Of a stretch of 64,000 bases of DNA, positions 34,391 to 46,088 are shown one piece after another (position 1 is the stretch's first letter; each line of letters begins with the position of its first letter). A program made the translations under genes and the position numbers. The notes beneath the pieces are model-generated. The model was not told the origin of the DNA and did not search any database. It saw only the letters and a list, made by a program, of their open reading frames with translations. The stretch comes from Gyromitra esculenta (taxonomy: Eukaryota; Ascomycota; Pezizomycetes; Pezizales; Discinaceae), in the NCBI GenBank assembly GCA_038503075.1, contig JBCAML010000007.1, positions 1,178,001 to 1,242,000 on the forward strand. The letters are read 5' to 3'.

Positions 34391-35492
34391 ATGACTACTC
34401 TTGCTCCAGTCAAGTCAGCCAGCGCTCATGTGCCCTCAACAAAAAATGCAGGCTTCGACAGCCGAGAACCTCCATCACCTGCTCCCACAACTTCATCCTT
34501 TGGCCCTGGAGACGATCGGGACAAGCTAGAGTCTCACCGCTCACAGATGACACGGGATATTGACAGGGATACCTCAGGAGTTTCCCACAGTCTCTCAAAA
34601 AAGGCATCAAAAGGTGATTTTAGTAGAAAGCGGTCTATGAAAGGTGCAGACTACTATGGAGAGGTTTTCGCTATACGAGAGACGGGCCCAGTTATTCCGG
34701 CAAGTTCCGGTGTGTGGGTTGAGCTACGGACAAATGTTATTGTAAGCATTATTTAATTTTATTATCTTCTTTTTTTCTTCTTTTTAGCTCAGCCTTCTTG
34801 TTGTTTCTTTTTTTTTTTTTTGTTGGTATTAGTATTGCTTTTATATGTCTTGTCTGTTCGTTCTGTTGGCTACGCCCGGTTTCAGATTTTCCCGGCTAAC
34901 GTACGGCATGATATAGCTTGAGAACGAGTTTGAATTTGCCAAATCGCTGTCTGAAATGATTGCGAAGCGTTACGGAAAGGCGGAAGAATCGGTTTGCGTC
35001 TCTATTGAGCATTCTGCATGCATCGTCATGGGCGGGACATTCGAGGGCTCGTACATGCTCACCATCACTTCTTTGACAATGATCTCGCCTACTTGCAACA
35101 AGCGGAACGCAGCCTTGATTTCTGACTGGATTAACAACAACCTGGGTGTTGCTGGAACCAGAGGTTATATTCGCTTCGTCGATCCGGATATTGCAAACTA
35201 TGCCATTGGTGGCGTCACGATGCTGGATTTGATGGAAAAAGAGGAGGTAGCTCGGAGTGGAACTACTAGCGTCAGTCGGGACAAGAGCGTAAAACGGTCT
35301 ATGTCACGACATAAGTCAAAAAAGGAACGAAGCAGCTACGATAAATCATCACCTCTCCCGGATTCAATGCAGAGGGACGATGATGTCCTTAGTGACTTGC
35401 CTTCAGGCGAGGGCCGACCTACGACTGCTGGCGGACGAATGAGGAAGAGGAGTATGTTCAACCTGTTTGGCAAAAGTCGAGCGGCGCAGTGA
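34391..35492 (+). CDS. MIF-fold (tautomerase superfamily) protein with long N- and C-terminal extensions
   Basis: Exons 34391-34741 and 34917-35492 give 308 residues; the 175-base intron carries a GCTAAC branch site. The first 100 residues are disordered and Ser/Pro/Lys-rich. The MIF-like domain lies at about 105-225: GVWVELRTNVI, LENEFEFAKSLSEMIAKRYG, ESVCVSIEHSACIVMGGTFE, YMLTITSLTMISPTCNKRNA, LISDWINNNLGVAG, RGYIRFVDPDIANYAIGGVT. A basic Ser-rich tail follows, with RKRSMFNLFGKS near the end. Canonical MIF tautomerase activity uses an N-terminal proline exposed after Met removal; here the domain is internal, so that chemistry is not expected. An in-frame TTG at 34358 was rejected as the start. 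The cellular role is unknown. Confidence 0.8.
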
Positions 35493-36722
35493 GGAGGGTG
35501 ACGGGGAATACGAGGAGTGGAAGTAAAGTTTTATTTTTGGGTCACACACACAGAGGTCGTTTCTGCATTTTCTGGATGGAGTTTGGGTCTTTTTCTTCTC
35601 TTCTTCTTTCCCCATTCGTTTATTATAATTCTTTTTTTTGGGTAGAACCTGGAACCTTGATTTAGGCTTGTTTTTTTTGTGTATCTTTGGCTTTTCGGAG
35701 GGGTTCTGGGATTATTTCTATTCTCTTTGTTGCTGCTTCCCACCGGCGTATGACGACCACACAACGCTTAGCTATTTCCTTTGTTAGGGTTACGTAGGTG
35801 GGTATTTGCGGCCATCATCTGTGACGGCGATGAAATAGACAGCTTTCACGTCACAAGGGGTTTTTTTCTTCCTTTTGGTCACGGCTAGCCGCTATATCTT
35901 CTCTGCTTCATTTCTTTTTGGCTCGTTTTCACTGTACATTCAACACCATCGTTTTTTGAAAGATTCGCGGCAAGCTTTAGACTGGGACGGGAGGGACGGT
36001 TTTGCGCATATATATTGTATCTATATGTAGTTATCCGGAGGTATAAAACCAAGTCAACATTCGTTTATTTTTACACTCCGTTTGCACGTTACATTTAAGA
36101 GAACATCTATTCCATCGAATGCGATACCCGCAGAAAACGGCGGTCCATGGCGGATGCGAAGACCGAAACCAGAGAATGCCGTCGACACTCTACACGTACT
36201 CGGATACATCGCGAAGAACGTGAAAACAAGGGCATCAGGCTGACCAATCAGGAAGCCGATATGGCTGGATGCAGCCAACCAGAAACCCCCCGACCAGAAT
36301 ATGCATTTTCACGTTCTTCATGTGGCATTTGAGTACATGTATGTACATGCAGCTGTGGTGGCACGGCAGACACTGCAGGGTTTTGCAGGGTTTCTATCTG
36401 TCACGGATCGAAACAGAAGAACGAAGGTAACTTTAGGTAGTGCACACCCGAGACTGACCAGCATTCACTCGTTCGCGCGCCCCCTTGTTGCGTCGTCCGT
36501 CGATCCCTGGTTACGCGAGCCCCTCCCCTCCCCCCCGGCAGATGCCCGTTGTGTGTATCGCGACGCGTCGCCCTCCCTCCCTCCCTCCCTTCTCTTCAAC
36601 AATCAACAACAACGAACGGTCCACCACCTACCTACCCACCTACCTACCTACCTATTCGATCACCTACCCTATCATCCTCTATCATCCCCCCCAAATCATC
36701 TCTTCGGTACTGCCACAATTCA
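35493..36722. other. Spacer between the MIF-like gene and CENP-X
   Basis: 1.2 kb with no gene supported. It has T-rich tracts after the MIF-like stop, a TACATGTA at 36334, and a CCCT/CTAC-rich pyrimidine leader (36565-36720) just before the CENP-X start, likely promoter and 5' UTR. Confidence 0.5.
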
Positions 36723-37179
36723 ATGCCTCCTCCACGTAAACAAGCCCCACCACCACCACCACCACCACCGCCGCCGCCTGCGTCCGAAGAAGGAGAAGGA
36801 GAAGGAGAGAACACAGTCACGGTGCCACCGGAACTGCTGCAGCGCCTCTTGCAGGAGTTTTTCGAGGAGAAGAAGAAGACGCGGATCTCGCAGCCGGCGC
36901 TGAGCGCGACGGGGGAGTATGCGAAGACGTTCATTAGGGAGGCTATTTGGAGGGCTGCGGCGATCAGGAAGGAGAGCGAAGGAGGAGGGGGTGGTGGTGA
37001 GGGGGGGGTTGGGAATATGAGTGCGTTTTTGGAGGTTTGTTTTTTTCTTTCTATGATTTTGGAGGGTTTTTTTGGAGGGGGGTTTTTGGAGGGGGGATGG
37101 GATGCTGATGGATGGATGGTGGTGGGTTTAGGTTGAGGATTTGGAAAAGTTGTCGCCGCAGCTGTTGCTGGATTTTTGA
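36723..37179 (+). CDS. mhf2: CENP-X / Mhf2 histone-fold protein
   Basis: Exons 36723-37034 and 37132-37179 give 119 residues, with a 97-base intron. A Pro9-13 run follows MPPPRKQ and is encoded by a CCA/CCG repeat. The histone fold comprises VPPELLQRLLQEFFEEKKKT, ATGEYAKTFIREAIWRAAAI and, across the splice, MSAFLEVEDLEKLSPQLLLD followed by F and the stop, the hallmark C-terminus of CENP-X. A Gly-rich insert (about residues 85-97) separates the second and third helices. CENP-X pairs with CENP-S; the tetramer works both at the inner kinetochore (CENP-T-W-S-X) and with FANCM/Fml1 at stalled replication forks. The start was chosen at the last in-frame ATG because the upstream frame is repeat-derived leader. 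Confidence 0.85.
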
Positions 37180-38539
37180 TACGGTTTGACTTGACTTGAT
37201 TTGACTTGACTTGGCGGCCCCCCCCGCATATCATGTGTATGTGTGAAACGGTTTGGGGGGGAGGACTGGCGTTTACTTTAGGTGATGTATAGTTGATTAA
37301 TCGGAGCGCTAGAGAAAAGAACCTCCCCCCCTCCCCTCCCCCCCCTATTTTTTGAGCCATGGAGTTTACTTTTCTGGGTGGGGGTTTTTCTGGTGATGGG
37401 TTTGGATGCTATGTGTTTTTCCTTCGGGGAGTTGTTTGGTATTTTTATACGTGTGTTTCTTTCGTGTGGTTATGTAGTCTGTTAGAGTGTGGCTTGGAGG
37501 ATGGTATTCCCGTGAGCTGGTAAAAGCTGTTGTCGAGTTTGGTGGCTACGTGAAAGGTCTCATTTAGTCCAGTATATGAAAAACCCATATCTAGCTAGAT
37601 CTTCCGTCTACCTGACTAGGGTCGACGTTCTTGGTAGCCTTATTGTTAGCTCATGGCCATGGGAGAGGGGAAAAACGAACATGATCTACTGGTCATTGAC
37701 ATCAGTCACAATGGCGTTGGTCTGAGGGGCTTGAAGGTGGTTTATTATTGAGCACAAACTCGTGTGGCTGTATTACATGGAATTGGGATGAAGATTAACG
37801 TCTGATGGTAGCCTTGCACGCTCGGCTGTCCGGCATCCTTTCGCTTGGGAGTTTCCGCGTTCCGATCGTACCATTTACTGGCCCCCCCCTTGAGCCTGCA
37901 ACCCGAGGAGTTGGTTGTTGAATGCGTGGTGGGACTTAAAATGGGTGTATATACCTATACTGCCGTGGTTGCGCGGCTGCCTTTGTTATATAAGAGTGTA
38001 GTACCGGAAGGTGAGGTGCTTTCGGTAGATACCGTGTTGTGTAATAAATAAGTTGGGACGACTATCGTGTGGACTCTGAGAGCTCTTTAGCACTATAGAT
38101 TTACTCCCGCATTTATGAAGATGGTGTACGAATATCGTACCAATCTTGGTGAACTGGGACAAATTGATCAGGTAACTGAAGCATTGAGCAAGCGGGAAAA
38201 GAGGGACACACGTATTCCGATCATTACCCCCCAGTTCTTGTAAAATATATATGGTGCTGATACGATCACGGGAATCCGAACACCACACATGTGCCTCCGT
38301 GACTTTATACGTCTCTGAGAGAACAGTATTCCCACAAAACAGCTGGATGGATTAGCCCTGTTGTTATAAAATGTTTTATTTGCTGCACATAGGGCTCATA
38401 GGTTTGCTGAGCGACTCTGGACTTCGTTCTAGCTCTCGCACGTGAGCCATCCTTCGTCACGTATATAGCTGATTAGTCTTGGGGCTTTTACCTCTCTTCT
38501 TTATTTACATCACCAGTCTCTGGAGCTTCAGATACAGAA
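37180..38539. other. Intergenic, CENP-X to unknown gene
   Basis: 1.36 kb with G-runs and C-runs just after CENP-X (37215-37350) and no gene supported. Confidence 0.5.
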
Positions 38540-40371
38540 ATGGCTCACCTGCATCTGCATCAGAATGAATACACGTCTTCAGCTAACGAGGCCAAGCGTT
38601 TGGGCTTGTGTAGACGTACAATCGCTTCCGGGGGAAACAGCCTGACTGATTCGTTTGCTTGTTTTGATATTTCGGATGATATCGTTGCTGAGATGATCGA
38701 GGCAAACATTTCTGTAGGTTCTCCCTGCAATAGTTCTTCAGACTATGAGAGTGGTTTCTTGGGCTGCCGGAATTCCCCCCCTCCCGGCCCTCGGACAAAA
38801 GCAGGCAAATGTTCTTACGACTGATCGTGATTACTTCTTTAGAACCCTGCTGCTGGTAGTGAGAACAAGCAGTCTGGTCTTAAGGCTAGAGAGAATTATA
38901 TTAGTGTTTTTAATCGTGTAAGTATTATTTTCTATAAATGTTATTTTCTTGTTGTGGTGTTTTTCCTGCTAAAATTATCATTGCAGGGAGTTCCGGTCGA
39001 ACTTTTAGCACTCGGACCTGAGAATGGTGTATGATTATCCTTTCCTAAATCTCTTGTGCATGTTTTTACTCACACCCCATTTTTTTGGTTTCTTCCTGGT
39101 ACGATTTAGTTCAAAAAAAAAAAAGATATTAATAAGCTTATTAGGTGGACCAGCGATACAGGGTTTTTGCTTCTCCCAAGAATCGTGCTCCACTCACTCC
39201 AACCTCCAACCTTGGAGCAGGTGGGCGTTATCTAGAAATCTGTTGTCCTGCCACCTTTGGTGGGAGTGAAGACTTTTCGCCCTCTCGATGTAGATCAGTT
39301 GCAGAAAGTTCGCTACAGCTATACTCATGGCCAAGTCCTAATCTTGCACGAAACGTGCGAGCTGTTGGGACAATATCGCGATACCCCAACATCTGAGTCG
39401 TTTCGAGGCACGAGCTCTCAAGAACAAAAGTCGATCCTATGTGAATTTTTCAGTTCGGAGGGTGCCGCATCCTTTAGTCGCCGGATGAGTTCTGCGGGCC
39501 AGAATCCTCCCCCGAAGGGTTCCTGTGATGGTGATAATACAGATTTTCATGAGTGCTCCGATCCAGGGTCGCCTCCTCCCTGGAGGGGCGATGACGGAAG
39601 AAGGGATAGCGGCTTCGCCAACTCGATCTATGAAAAGGCTTATTCTGACAGGAGGATTTCTTTGGGTCTTGACGCTTACGATGCGTTTTGGGTAGCCAGG
39701 AAGGCGGAATACGAAATTTCTCATCCGGCAGGGATCTTTACTGGGAATACTGCCTCTGCTAGTGCAGAAGATAGTAATACGGGCCATGGGTTGTATCGTG
39801 CAGCTCCTGGAGTGGAAATTAATATCGTTACTGCAACGCAGCCGATCCATGCAGAAACTCGTCAAGGAGCTTAACCAAGCTGCTGGTCGCGAGGAATACG
39901 CTAGCTCGACAGACCATATCGAAGTTTCCGAGGATCCCCGCAGCAGACGCTTCCATCAAAATCACTTTTCCGGCGATCCCCCAAAGCCTCAGGCAAACAG
40001 GGGGAACTCCAGCCACACCCGCGCCCATCACCAATCTATTCCGAGATATGATGGAGCATGCCACTAAGAATGAAGCTCTCGCAGAGGCGCTTAAACAGGA
40101 ATTCGAAATCTTTGTCGCTGCTTGTACTCCACCTTCCTATGGCGTATCAACTGACAGGAAAATCCCTACGGCGAGGGAATTATTCATTGATCGAGTACTA
40201 CGCTTGAAGCAGGAGAATGACATGGTGGAGGAGATTCTTGAGCGCGAGATGAAGGGTAATGCAGCCGTGAACGGTGTCGCGAACGAGATGCGTCGGGAAG
40301 GGTTGGGTCTCCAGGAGCAGATTGACGGTGCTCGTGAGGATATGGTAGGGTCTGAGAAGAATGTGCTCTAA
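38540..40371 (+). CDS. Unrecognised six-exon gene with C-terminal coiled coil
   Basis: The exons 38540-38713, 38843-38917, 38987-39028, 39145-39220, 39267-39773 and 39842-40371 join without frame conflict into 467 residues. Donors (GTAGGT, GTAAGT, GTATGA, GTGGGC, GTAATA) and AG acceptors fit, though intron 4 is only 46 bases. I recognise no family. Visible features are VDQRYRVFASPKNRAPLTPT, TFRPLDVDQLQKVRYSYTHG, VLILHETCELLGQYRD, a Gly/Ser/Asp-rich middle, and a helical, charged end (TNLFRDMMEHATKNEALAEA, LKQENDMVEEILEREMKGN). After the TAA at 40369 the same frame stays open for 71 more codons of strong coiled coil up to 40587. The gene may therefore have another intron, or the stop may be premature. 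Probably a fast-evolving or decaying gene. Confidence 0.5.
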
Positions 40372-40587
40372 CTGGAGAAGGAGCGTCAGGATTTACGTGC
40401 TGAGGTTGAACAACTGAGGCTGCGTAATGAACAGTTGGAGGAACAGCAGAGAGTTCTCGGTGTGGGGGGAGAGAGTCCTGATTTGGATGGTGATAGCTTG
40501 GATATTGGGATTAAGAAGCTGCAAGGGAAACTGCGCCATATGCAGGGGGATGCTGTCGAAGGGGATTATATAGTTTCTTTTGAGTAA
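40372..40587 (+). pseudogene. Coiled-coil continuation beyond the in-frame stop
   Basis: This is in the same frame as the preceding exon. LEKERQDLRAEVEQLRLRNE continues a heptad pattern and ends at a TAA with GDYIVSFE. It is either the true 3' end of the preceding gene, reached by splicing out the CTCTAAC-containing segment around 40366, or the tail of a gene cut by a nonsense mutation. Confidence 0.45.
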
Positions 40588-41964
40588 TCGATTGTGCTCG
40601 GCTGGCTATTTTTTGATAACTAGTTGCGATCGTCTATTGTGAGTTCTGGAGGGTATCTAAATCCCGCTTTACTATGGTGTTTGGGGGTAAGTAAAAGCTG
40701 GTGAGAAACTAGAATATTATTTCTGAGCGTGAAATATGTACTCGTGTCAGGGCTGTGCAGTACTGGGGCAATAAACGATTTCTTCCGTTGGTAAGCCATG
40801 CGCAAGCAAAGTGGGAATTACATGAATCTGATATGCTTTCGCGTTTACCATTATTCGAGGTATACTTCAGCGAAACTATGTGGCTGGGAGCTGGAACCTG
40901 CCAGAGCACTCGTCAAAACGCTCAAGCTTCACGCCGAAAGTTGCGTGTTTAGGATCAAAGCTGCGCATACATCTATTCTACCTATTTTAGAATTTGTCGC
41001 CCTATGTGTGCAGTAAATGGTAAAAATAGAAAATTGCTGTTGGTCGTTGCCAGAAAGTATTGATTATGCAATACAAATGGATAGTGATTTTTGTCTTTAG
41101 CAAGGTAGAGTATGTACATGTAGCTAGCTGATTTCTGAACTCTACTGCTTGACCAATGGGTGGTGTTTCTCCCGTCATATTGATATCCGCAAATATCCTA
41201 GTTAAATTTGCGAGTCTGCGCTTTGCCGTATGGAGTGATTACTATCTTACGGTAGCCAATTCTGTAGTCTGTTGTGGGGAAGACTAGATTATGAATTAGT
41301 GATAACTGCATGCGTTTGAATTCCACTAACCGGTAAAGTGCTAAATAGCAATGCCGTGGAGTAAATTAAGACGGACTTGGGTAGCTGCTGGCCCGAGGCT
41401 TGAGGCAGAGGTTGAGATACTTATTTGGCCCGACCAAATACCTCTATAACAAGAAAACTGTCTCTGTGAGCCAATACGGTTGGGCTATGATTGTCATTTA
41501 TTGGTTGGCGCATTTTAGGCTGGTGACCGTAAAGGCTTCCACCTATAGCTGGAGGGAATCACAAGAGTTTTGGCTGGATACGAATTAACGATAATAGTAA
41601 TAATAATAGTGTTTCATACTGGCATGCATCGCGAAGGCTATGGAGGCACACTATTCTGGGAGTGGATATACCGGGGTAGGAGTCACGGGATTCGAGCCCA
41701 TAACCTCCCTCTTTGCAGTGAGAGACGACCAGACAGCTATGCTTAAATACGAAATTACATGTACGATATTTTTCAAATTCTGTGGTTACGGGAAATTTTT
41801 TATATTATACAGAGGTCTTATCTGGGGCGCACTGCTAGTCTCCTGTGTTGTTAGGGTAGCGGATAATTTTCTCCGCCCATTCCGCTCCCCATTCATCCCC
41901 CCCTCCCTTAAACCTTCCTTTTATCTTATATCATCATCAAATTCGCTGCAGTCAAAGGGTCCAA
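40588..41964. other. Intergenic with SINE-like insertion
   Basis: No protein gene supported. It contains the SINE-like element at 41585-41746 and TACATGTA palindromes at 41115 and 41756. Confidence 0.5.
41585..41746 (-). mobile_element. tRNA-derived SINE-like element
   Basis: On the minus strand an A-box-like TAGCTGTCTGG is followed 30 bases later by a B-box-like GGCTCGAATCC inside a 5-bp T-arm (ATGGG/CCCGT). The sequence on both sides cannot form an acceptor stem, so it is not a working tRNA. The element ends in an ATT-rich tail (TATTATTATTACTAT). It is flanked by ATACGAATTA on the left (41578) and ATACGAAATTA on the right (41747), a likely target-site duplication. This arrangement (tRNA-like head, short body, simple tail, duplication) defines a SINE. 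Confidence 0.55.
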
Positions 41965-44656
41965 ATGGTGTCGACATCTGCTGACGGATTCGCTGGCTCT
42001 ATCATGGCATCGCTACTGACAACCTTATCAGACCAATTAACCGCAATCAAAGAATTCGCTCCCGAATTAATAGACCCACCAGCACCAAAGCGATACAAAC
42101 CCACCCCCTCCTCTGCAAAGATAAAGGTTCCTAAAACTTCCCCCTTTAAGCTATATTCTGCCGAGGAGGAGGGGAAGCGAGCAGCGACTTTGACCAACTC
42201 CCTCGCCGGCCTTTTCGAGCAGAATTGTTTAGTGAGCCCACGGATACCACAGAGGTTTAAGGAAACTTTTCCAATAGATATCTGGAGAGAAATTTTGGAT
42301 CACGTATGTAGCAGTTACCCTCCCTTCTAATCCATGCGTTTCTGTTAGAAGAAAATTGCTGCAAGAGTATTCTAAATATTGTTTTTATCGCAGGTCGATT
42401 CTCGACACGATTTGTTTTCCCTCTGTCTCGTCTCGTCGAATATCTATCTCCTGGCTATCCCTCACCTTTATAGTATCCTGACTGTCCGCTCACCTTACTA
42501 TCATGGGGAGATCAGGGGCGACAATGCCAACTCTTGGGGTATCAACCAATTGGATACCAGCCCACCGAATCTTATACCTTTCGATAAACTTCTACCACCG
42601 TATGTTCCCGAAGTCGTCCTCGAAAAGAAAGTGGGACGCCAAAAACGTAGGCGCCTTAGTCTCCCTGAAGTTGATGAGTTACCGGCACCGATATCGACAT
42701 CGATACCATTTCCAATATGGCAATCACTTCGCTTCGTCAAGGATCTGAGGATCGAAAAATGGGAAGGCCAGGAAGACCCCTACGAGGAACCAGAACAAAC
42801 GGACCCTAATCCTCTATATCCTCACCGCGAACGAGGGGACACACAGGATGTATTCGAGACATATAATCAACCTGACGGGATAACTGAGCTGGTCATGATG
42901 AGATGCGAAGATGGAAAGTTTCTAGAACTCCAGTCACTTCTTGCAGAGTTGTTGAAGAGCATGACAAACTTGGAGAGCTTTACGTATATTCCTTTCCCCC
43001 TTTTGCTAGTCTGATTTCATCGGAAGGTTCTTGAGCTATCGCTAACGTTTTTTCCGTGGCCCTTTTCTCTGCCTTGATGAGGGGAATAGATATCATCCTC
43101 AGCGTTTCATGACGTTCACAGTCGCTAATCTTATATCTCAGGAACCCGAGCCTGACCCTGAAGGTTTTATGAATGGGATTACTTCGGAATTATTTACCGC
43201 ACTAAAAGTTCATCCTACTCTAGAGCGGTTAAAGATAAGCTTCCACGTGTGGGATCCATTTGACGTAACGAATGGCCCGTTGCGAAGGGGCGCGCCTCAG
43301 ACCACTGAGCGCACGTACAAGCCAGAAGTGGCCGGATTAGTTGGGTTCAAGAACTTACGAGAGCTAGTGATCTTGGGGGTAACCGCTGATGAAAGGTTCC
43401 ACGAAATCGAAACTGTTGTGAAAGATTGCTTATTTTCCACTAAACCTGGACGGTGGCTGAGGCGACTCGAGGTTAGAATTGAGGAAGGGTGGTACGAGGT
43501 ACTACAAAGTACACAGAGGATTAACCCGACTCAAGATTTGTGGGATTGGGCTCTCTCTTTGTGGGGCAAATGTCTTGGTGTAGCTGAGAGTTTCAGATAT
43601 ACCCATAAACGAGACAGCACGCATATTGATGTCCTCCTGGGGTTCGGCCCGATCAGGTGGCAGTTTGAATGTCCAGTGGGTGCGGGATTCGTTTGTAGGA
43701 GCGATAATCTTACTGCACTGAACTTGAAGGGGCCCCATCAAAAGCAGATTTTAGGGGCCATAAGAAGGTTAAGCAAGATGGGCTTACGATCCCTGAGCGT
43801 TCTCGCAATTGAATGCAGACTCGGTGTGCTCAATCGGCTCCTGAAACGCTTTAACGGACTTAAGGAACTCTATGTTTTTGAGCCTGATGGAATTGAAACT
43901 GAGGAGGCCAGAGCAAAATTGTGGGCGAGACGTAAACTCTCGCCCTTAACAACCGAGGCAGCTCAACGAAAGCCGATAGATCTAAAAGGTGCGCAATGGA
44001 CTCTGGACACAATCTGTAAAAACCATCTACGCACCCTCGAAGTTTTGATGATCGAAGAAATGGTTTGTCCACCCCATGTCAATTGCACCGCCTCAACTAT
44101 CAATGGCATCAGGGGATGGAGGGAACGTGGTGCGGGACTGAAGGAACTCGGTGTTCACCTATGGGGTACATGGGAGGATACGTCGGAATTCTTGACAGCA
44201 TTTGAAAATCTGAGATACCTCCACCTATTCAATCGCCCTCGATCCGATGCAATCGTACCAGCGGAAGACTTACCAGTGTATCTGCAGATACTTCCAGAGA
44301 TTTTATGTAACGCAGCTCGCAGCTTCTATAATGCGCAGACAGTCGCTTTCAAAATCGCGAATTTATGGGGGAAAGACCTGATCAGTACTAAGAGAAAGGG
44401 TAGGCCAGGTATGCTAGATTTAGATAGATTGATTGGGGTTGGCCCGCCCTATTTGGAAGCCACCATCGACTGGAGATGGAAATGGAGTATTAACAAGGCA
44501 GCGAAATATGTCAATTGGGAGGATGGTCCTGAGTTTGTGGGTGATGCAAAAGATAGGCCATGGGAAAAATGGGAAAGGATGGCGAAGGTCTTAAGAGAAG
44601 GTGAGATCCTGAAGCCCGATCCTGAGAGTTATCTTGCCGTTGAACGACGTGAATGA
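41965..44656 (+). CDS. F-box protein with LRR-like C-terminal region
   Basis: Exons 41965-42303, 42394-42983 and 43090-44656 give 831 residues; introns are 90 and 106 bases. An F-box-like segment spans exons 1 and 2 (about residues 103-150): KETFPIDIWREILDH, then VDSRHDLFSLCLVSSNIYLL, AIPHLYSILTVRS. The rest resembles the divergent leucine-rich region of fungal F-box proteins: SLRFVKDLRIEKW, LLKSMTNLESFTYHPQRF, FTALKVHPTLERLKISFHVW, LVGFKNLRELVILGV, RRLSKMGLRSLSVLAIECRL, LKRFNGLKELYVFEP, FENLRYLHLF. Such proteins recruit substrates to SCF ubiquitin ligases through Skp1; the substrate is unknown. Codon use is AT-richer than in the 18-25 kb genes. Confidence 0.75.
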
Positions 44657-45478
44657 TACCGGATGGCTGCTGTGGAGTCCTTGCTATGATACTCGCCCTA
44701 CCTATGGATGGAAGCGATAGATTAACACGCGAGAGTTCATACCTGGTGGACACGCTTAACTACTCGGAATTTGTGGTTTGGAGTAAAAGGTTTAAATAAT
44801 ATGACCATCTCTCTACTTGAATAAGGGATGTGCCGAACGAAATAATAAATAAATAAATCTACGTGAACAAGTTGTGTTACCACCCGAGTGATCAACTGTG
44901 ACGTAAATGAGGCCGCTATGTTATTTATTTAGTATTTAGTATTTCATTCAGCACATCCAACCCTTAGGTTATGGTGCTCTGAGATCGCTATGTAGATACC
45001 TACATGTACTCCCGCTATCCCTAACACTCTTGAGCCACTGAAGTAGAAGGAATACACGTGGTCTAATAGCGAGAGGAAGTGAACTATTTGATTTAAATAC
45101 CCGATCCCCCGGGATACATGTAGTTAAGTAGTCAGATTTATTGTAGCCTTCCAAATCAATTTTTATGATCAATGCATCAAATTCAACGCGTATGTATCAA
45201 ATCCTCCAATAATCAGGTCCCGAGGGGTAGTGTGCATTTAGGTGCACAATAGATCATTTACCCGTTACGCATTCTTATCTAATCAGCGGGGCACAACCCT
45301 CATTGTGGGTCTTGGCACAGCCCAGTCACGCCACACCAACATCTCCCCCTCCCTCACGTAACTTCATTCACAGCTTAGCGAAAAGGCGACGGAGAACCCG
45401 ACCCACGACCAAACGACAACAGCAACCCCACGCCCTTCGTTCCCACGACCAACAACCTTTACGAAATAGTCAGCAATC
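44657..45478. other. Promoter region of RPS25
   Basis: 820 bases with TACATGTA at 45001 and 45115 and an (AATA)n run near 44843-44860. No gene seen. Confidence 0.5.
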
Positions 45479-46088
45479 ATGGTGCGTACCTCTACTATTC
45501 TCTAGTGGAGTAAGAGGGGGGGGAGAGGGGAATGTCGAGACGGGATGGGTTATTTAATGGCGTGATAGCTGATGAAGTTTTCACGAAATTTATAGGCCCC
45601 AGCAGCTGCCCAGGGAGGAAAGAAGCAGAAGAAGAAGTGGTCCAAGGGAAAGGGTACGCACCATTTCTCTCCCGTCTTCGTCCGCCAAAAGTTATGTTCA
45701 AGGGAAATGCTGAATTGCTCGCTGCTGCAATATAGTCAAGGATAAGGCCCAGCACGCCGTTGTCGCCGATAAGACCATCCAGGACAGACTCAACAAGGAC
45801 GTCCAAACTTACCGTCTGATCACTGTTGCGGTTCTCGTCGATCGCTTGAAGATCAACGGATCGCTGGCCAGGAAGGCGCTTGCGGACTTGGAGGAGAAGG
45901 GTGTTATCAAGAAGGTTGTCGGACACTCAAAGTTGTCGATCTACAGTGAGTTTTACCAGAATCCACTGTTTGGAGGATATGGGGGGGGCAATAGTGGAAG
46001 CAGAAGGGGTTTGAATGGGATACATTGGAATACGGATGAGCTAACAGTTTTTGTGATAATAGCTCGTGCTGTCGCCGCCGCCGAGTAG
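45479..46088 (+). CDS. rps25: 40S ribosomal protein eS25
   Basis: Exons 45479-45481, 45596-45653, 45736-45945 and 46063-46088 give 98 residues. The first coding exon is only the ATG codon, followed at once by GTGCGT, a pattern common for ribosomal-protein genes. The N-terminus is basic: APAAAQGGKKQKKKWSKGK. The winged-helix body is strongly conserved: KDVQTYRLITVAVLVDRLKI, NGSLARKALADLEEKGVIKK, VVGHSKLSIYTRAVAAAE. eS25 sits on the head of the small subunit and is used in some IRES-driven and frameshift-related initiation events. Introns of 114, 82 and 117 bases are all canonical, and highly biased codons (AAG, GAC, GTC) agree with high expression. Confidence 0.97.

Noticed and set aside
36549..37136. 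Longer upstream start for CENP-X
   Set aside because: The added residues come from a pyrimidine-rich leader with simple repeats; the family protein starts shortly before the Pro-rich segment.
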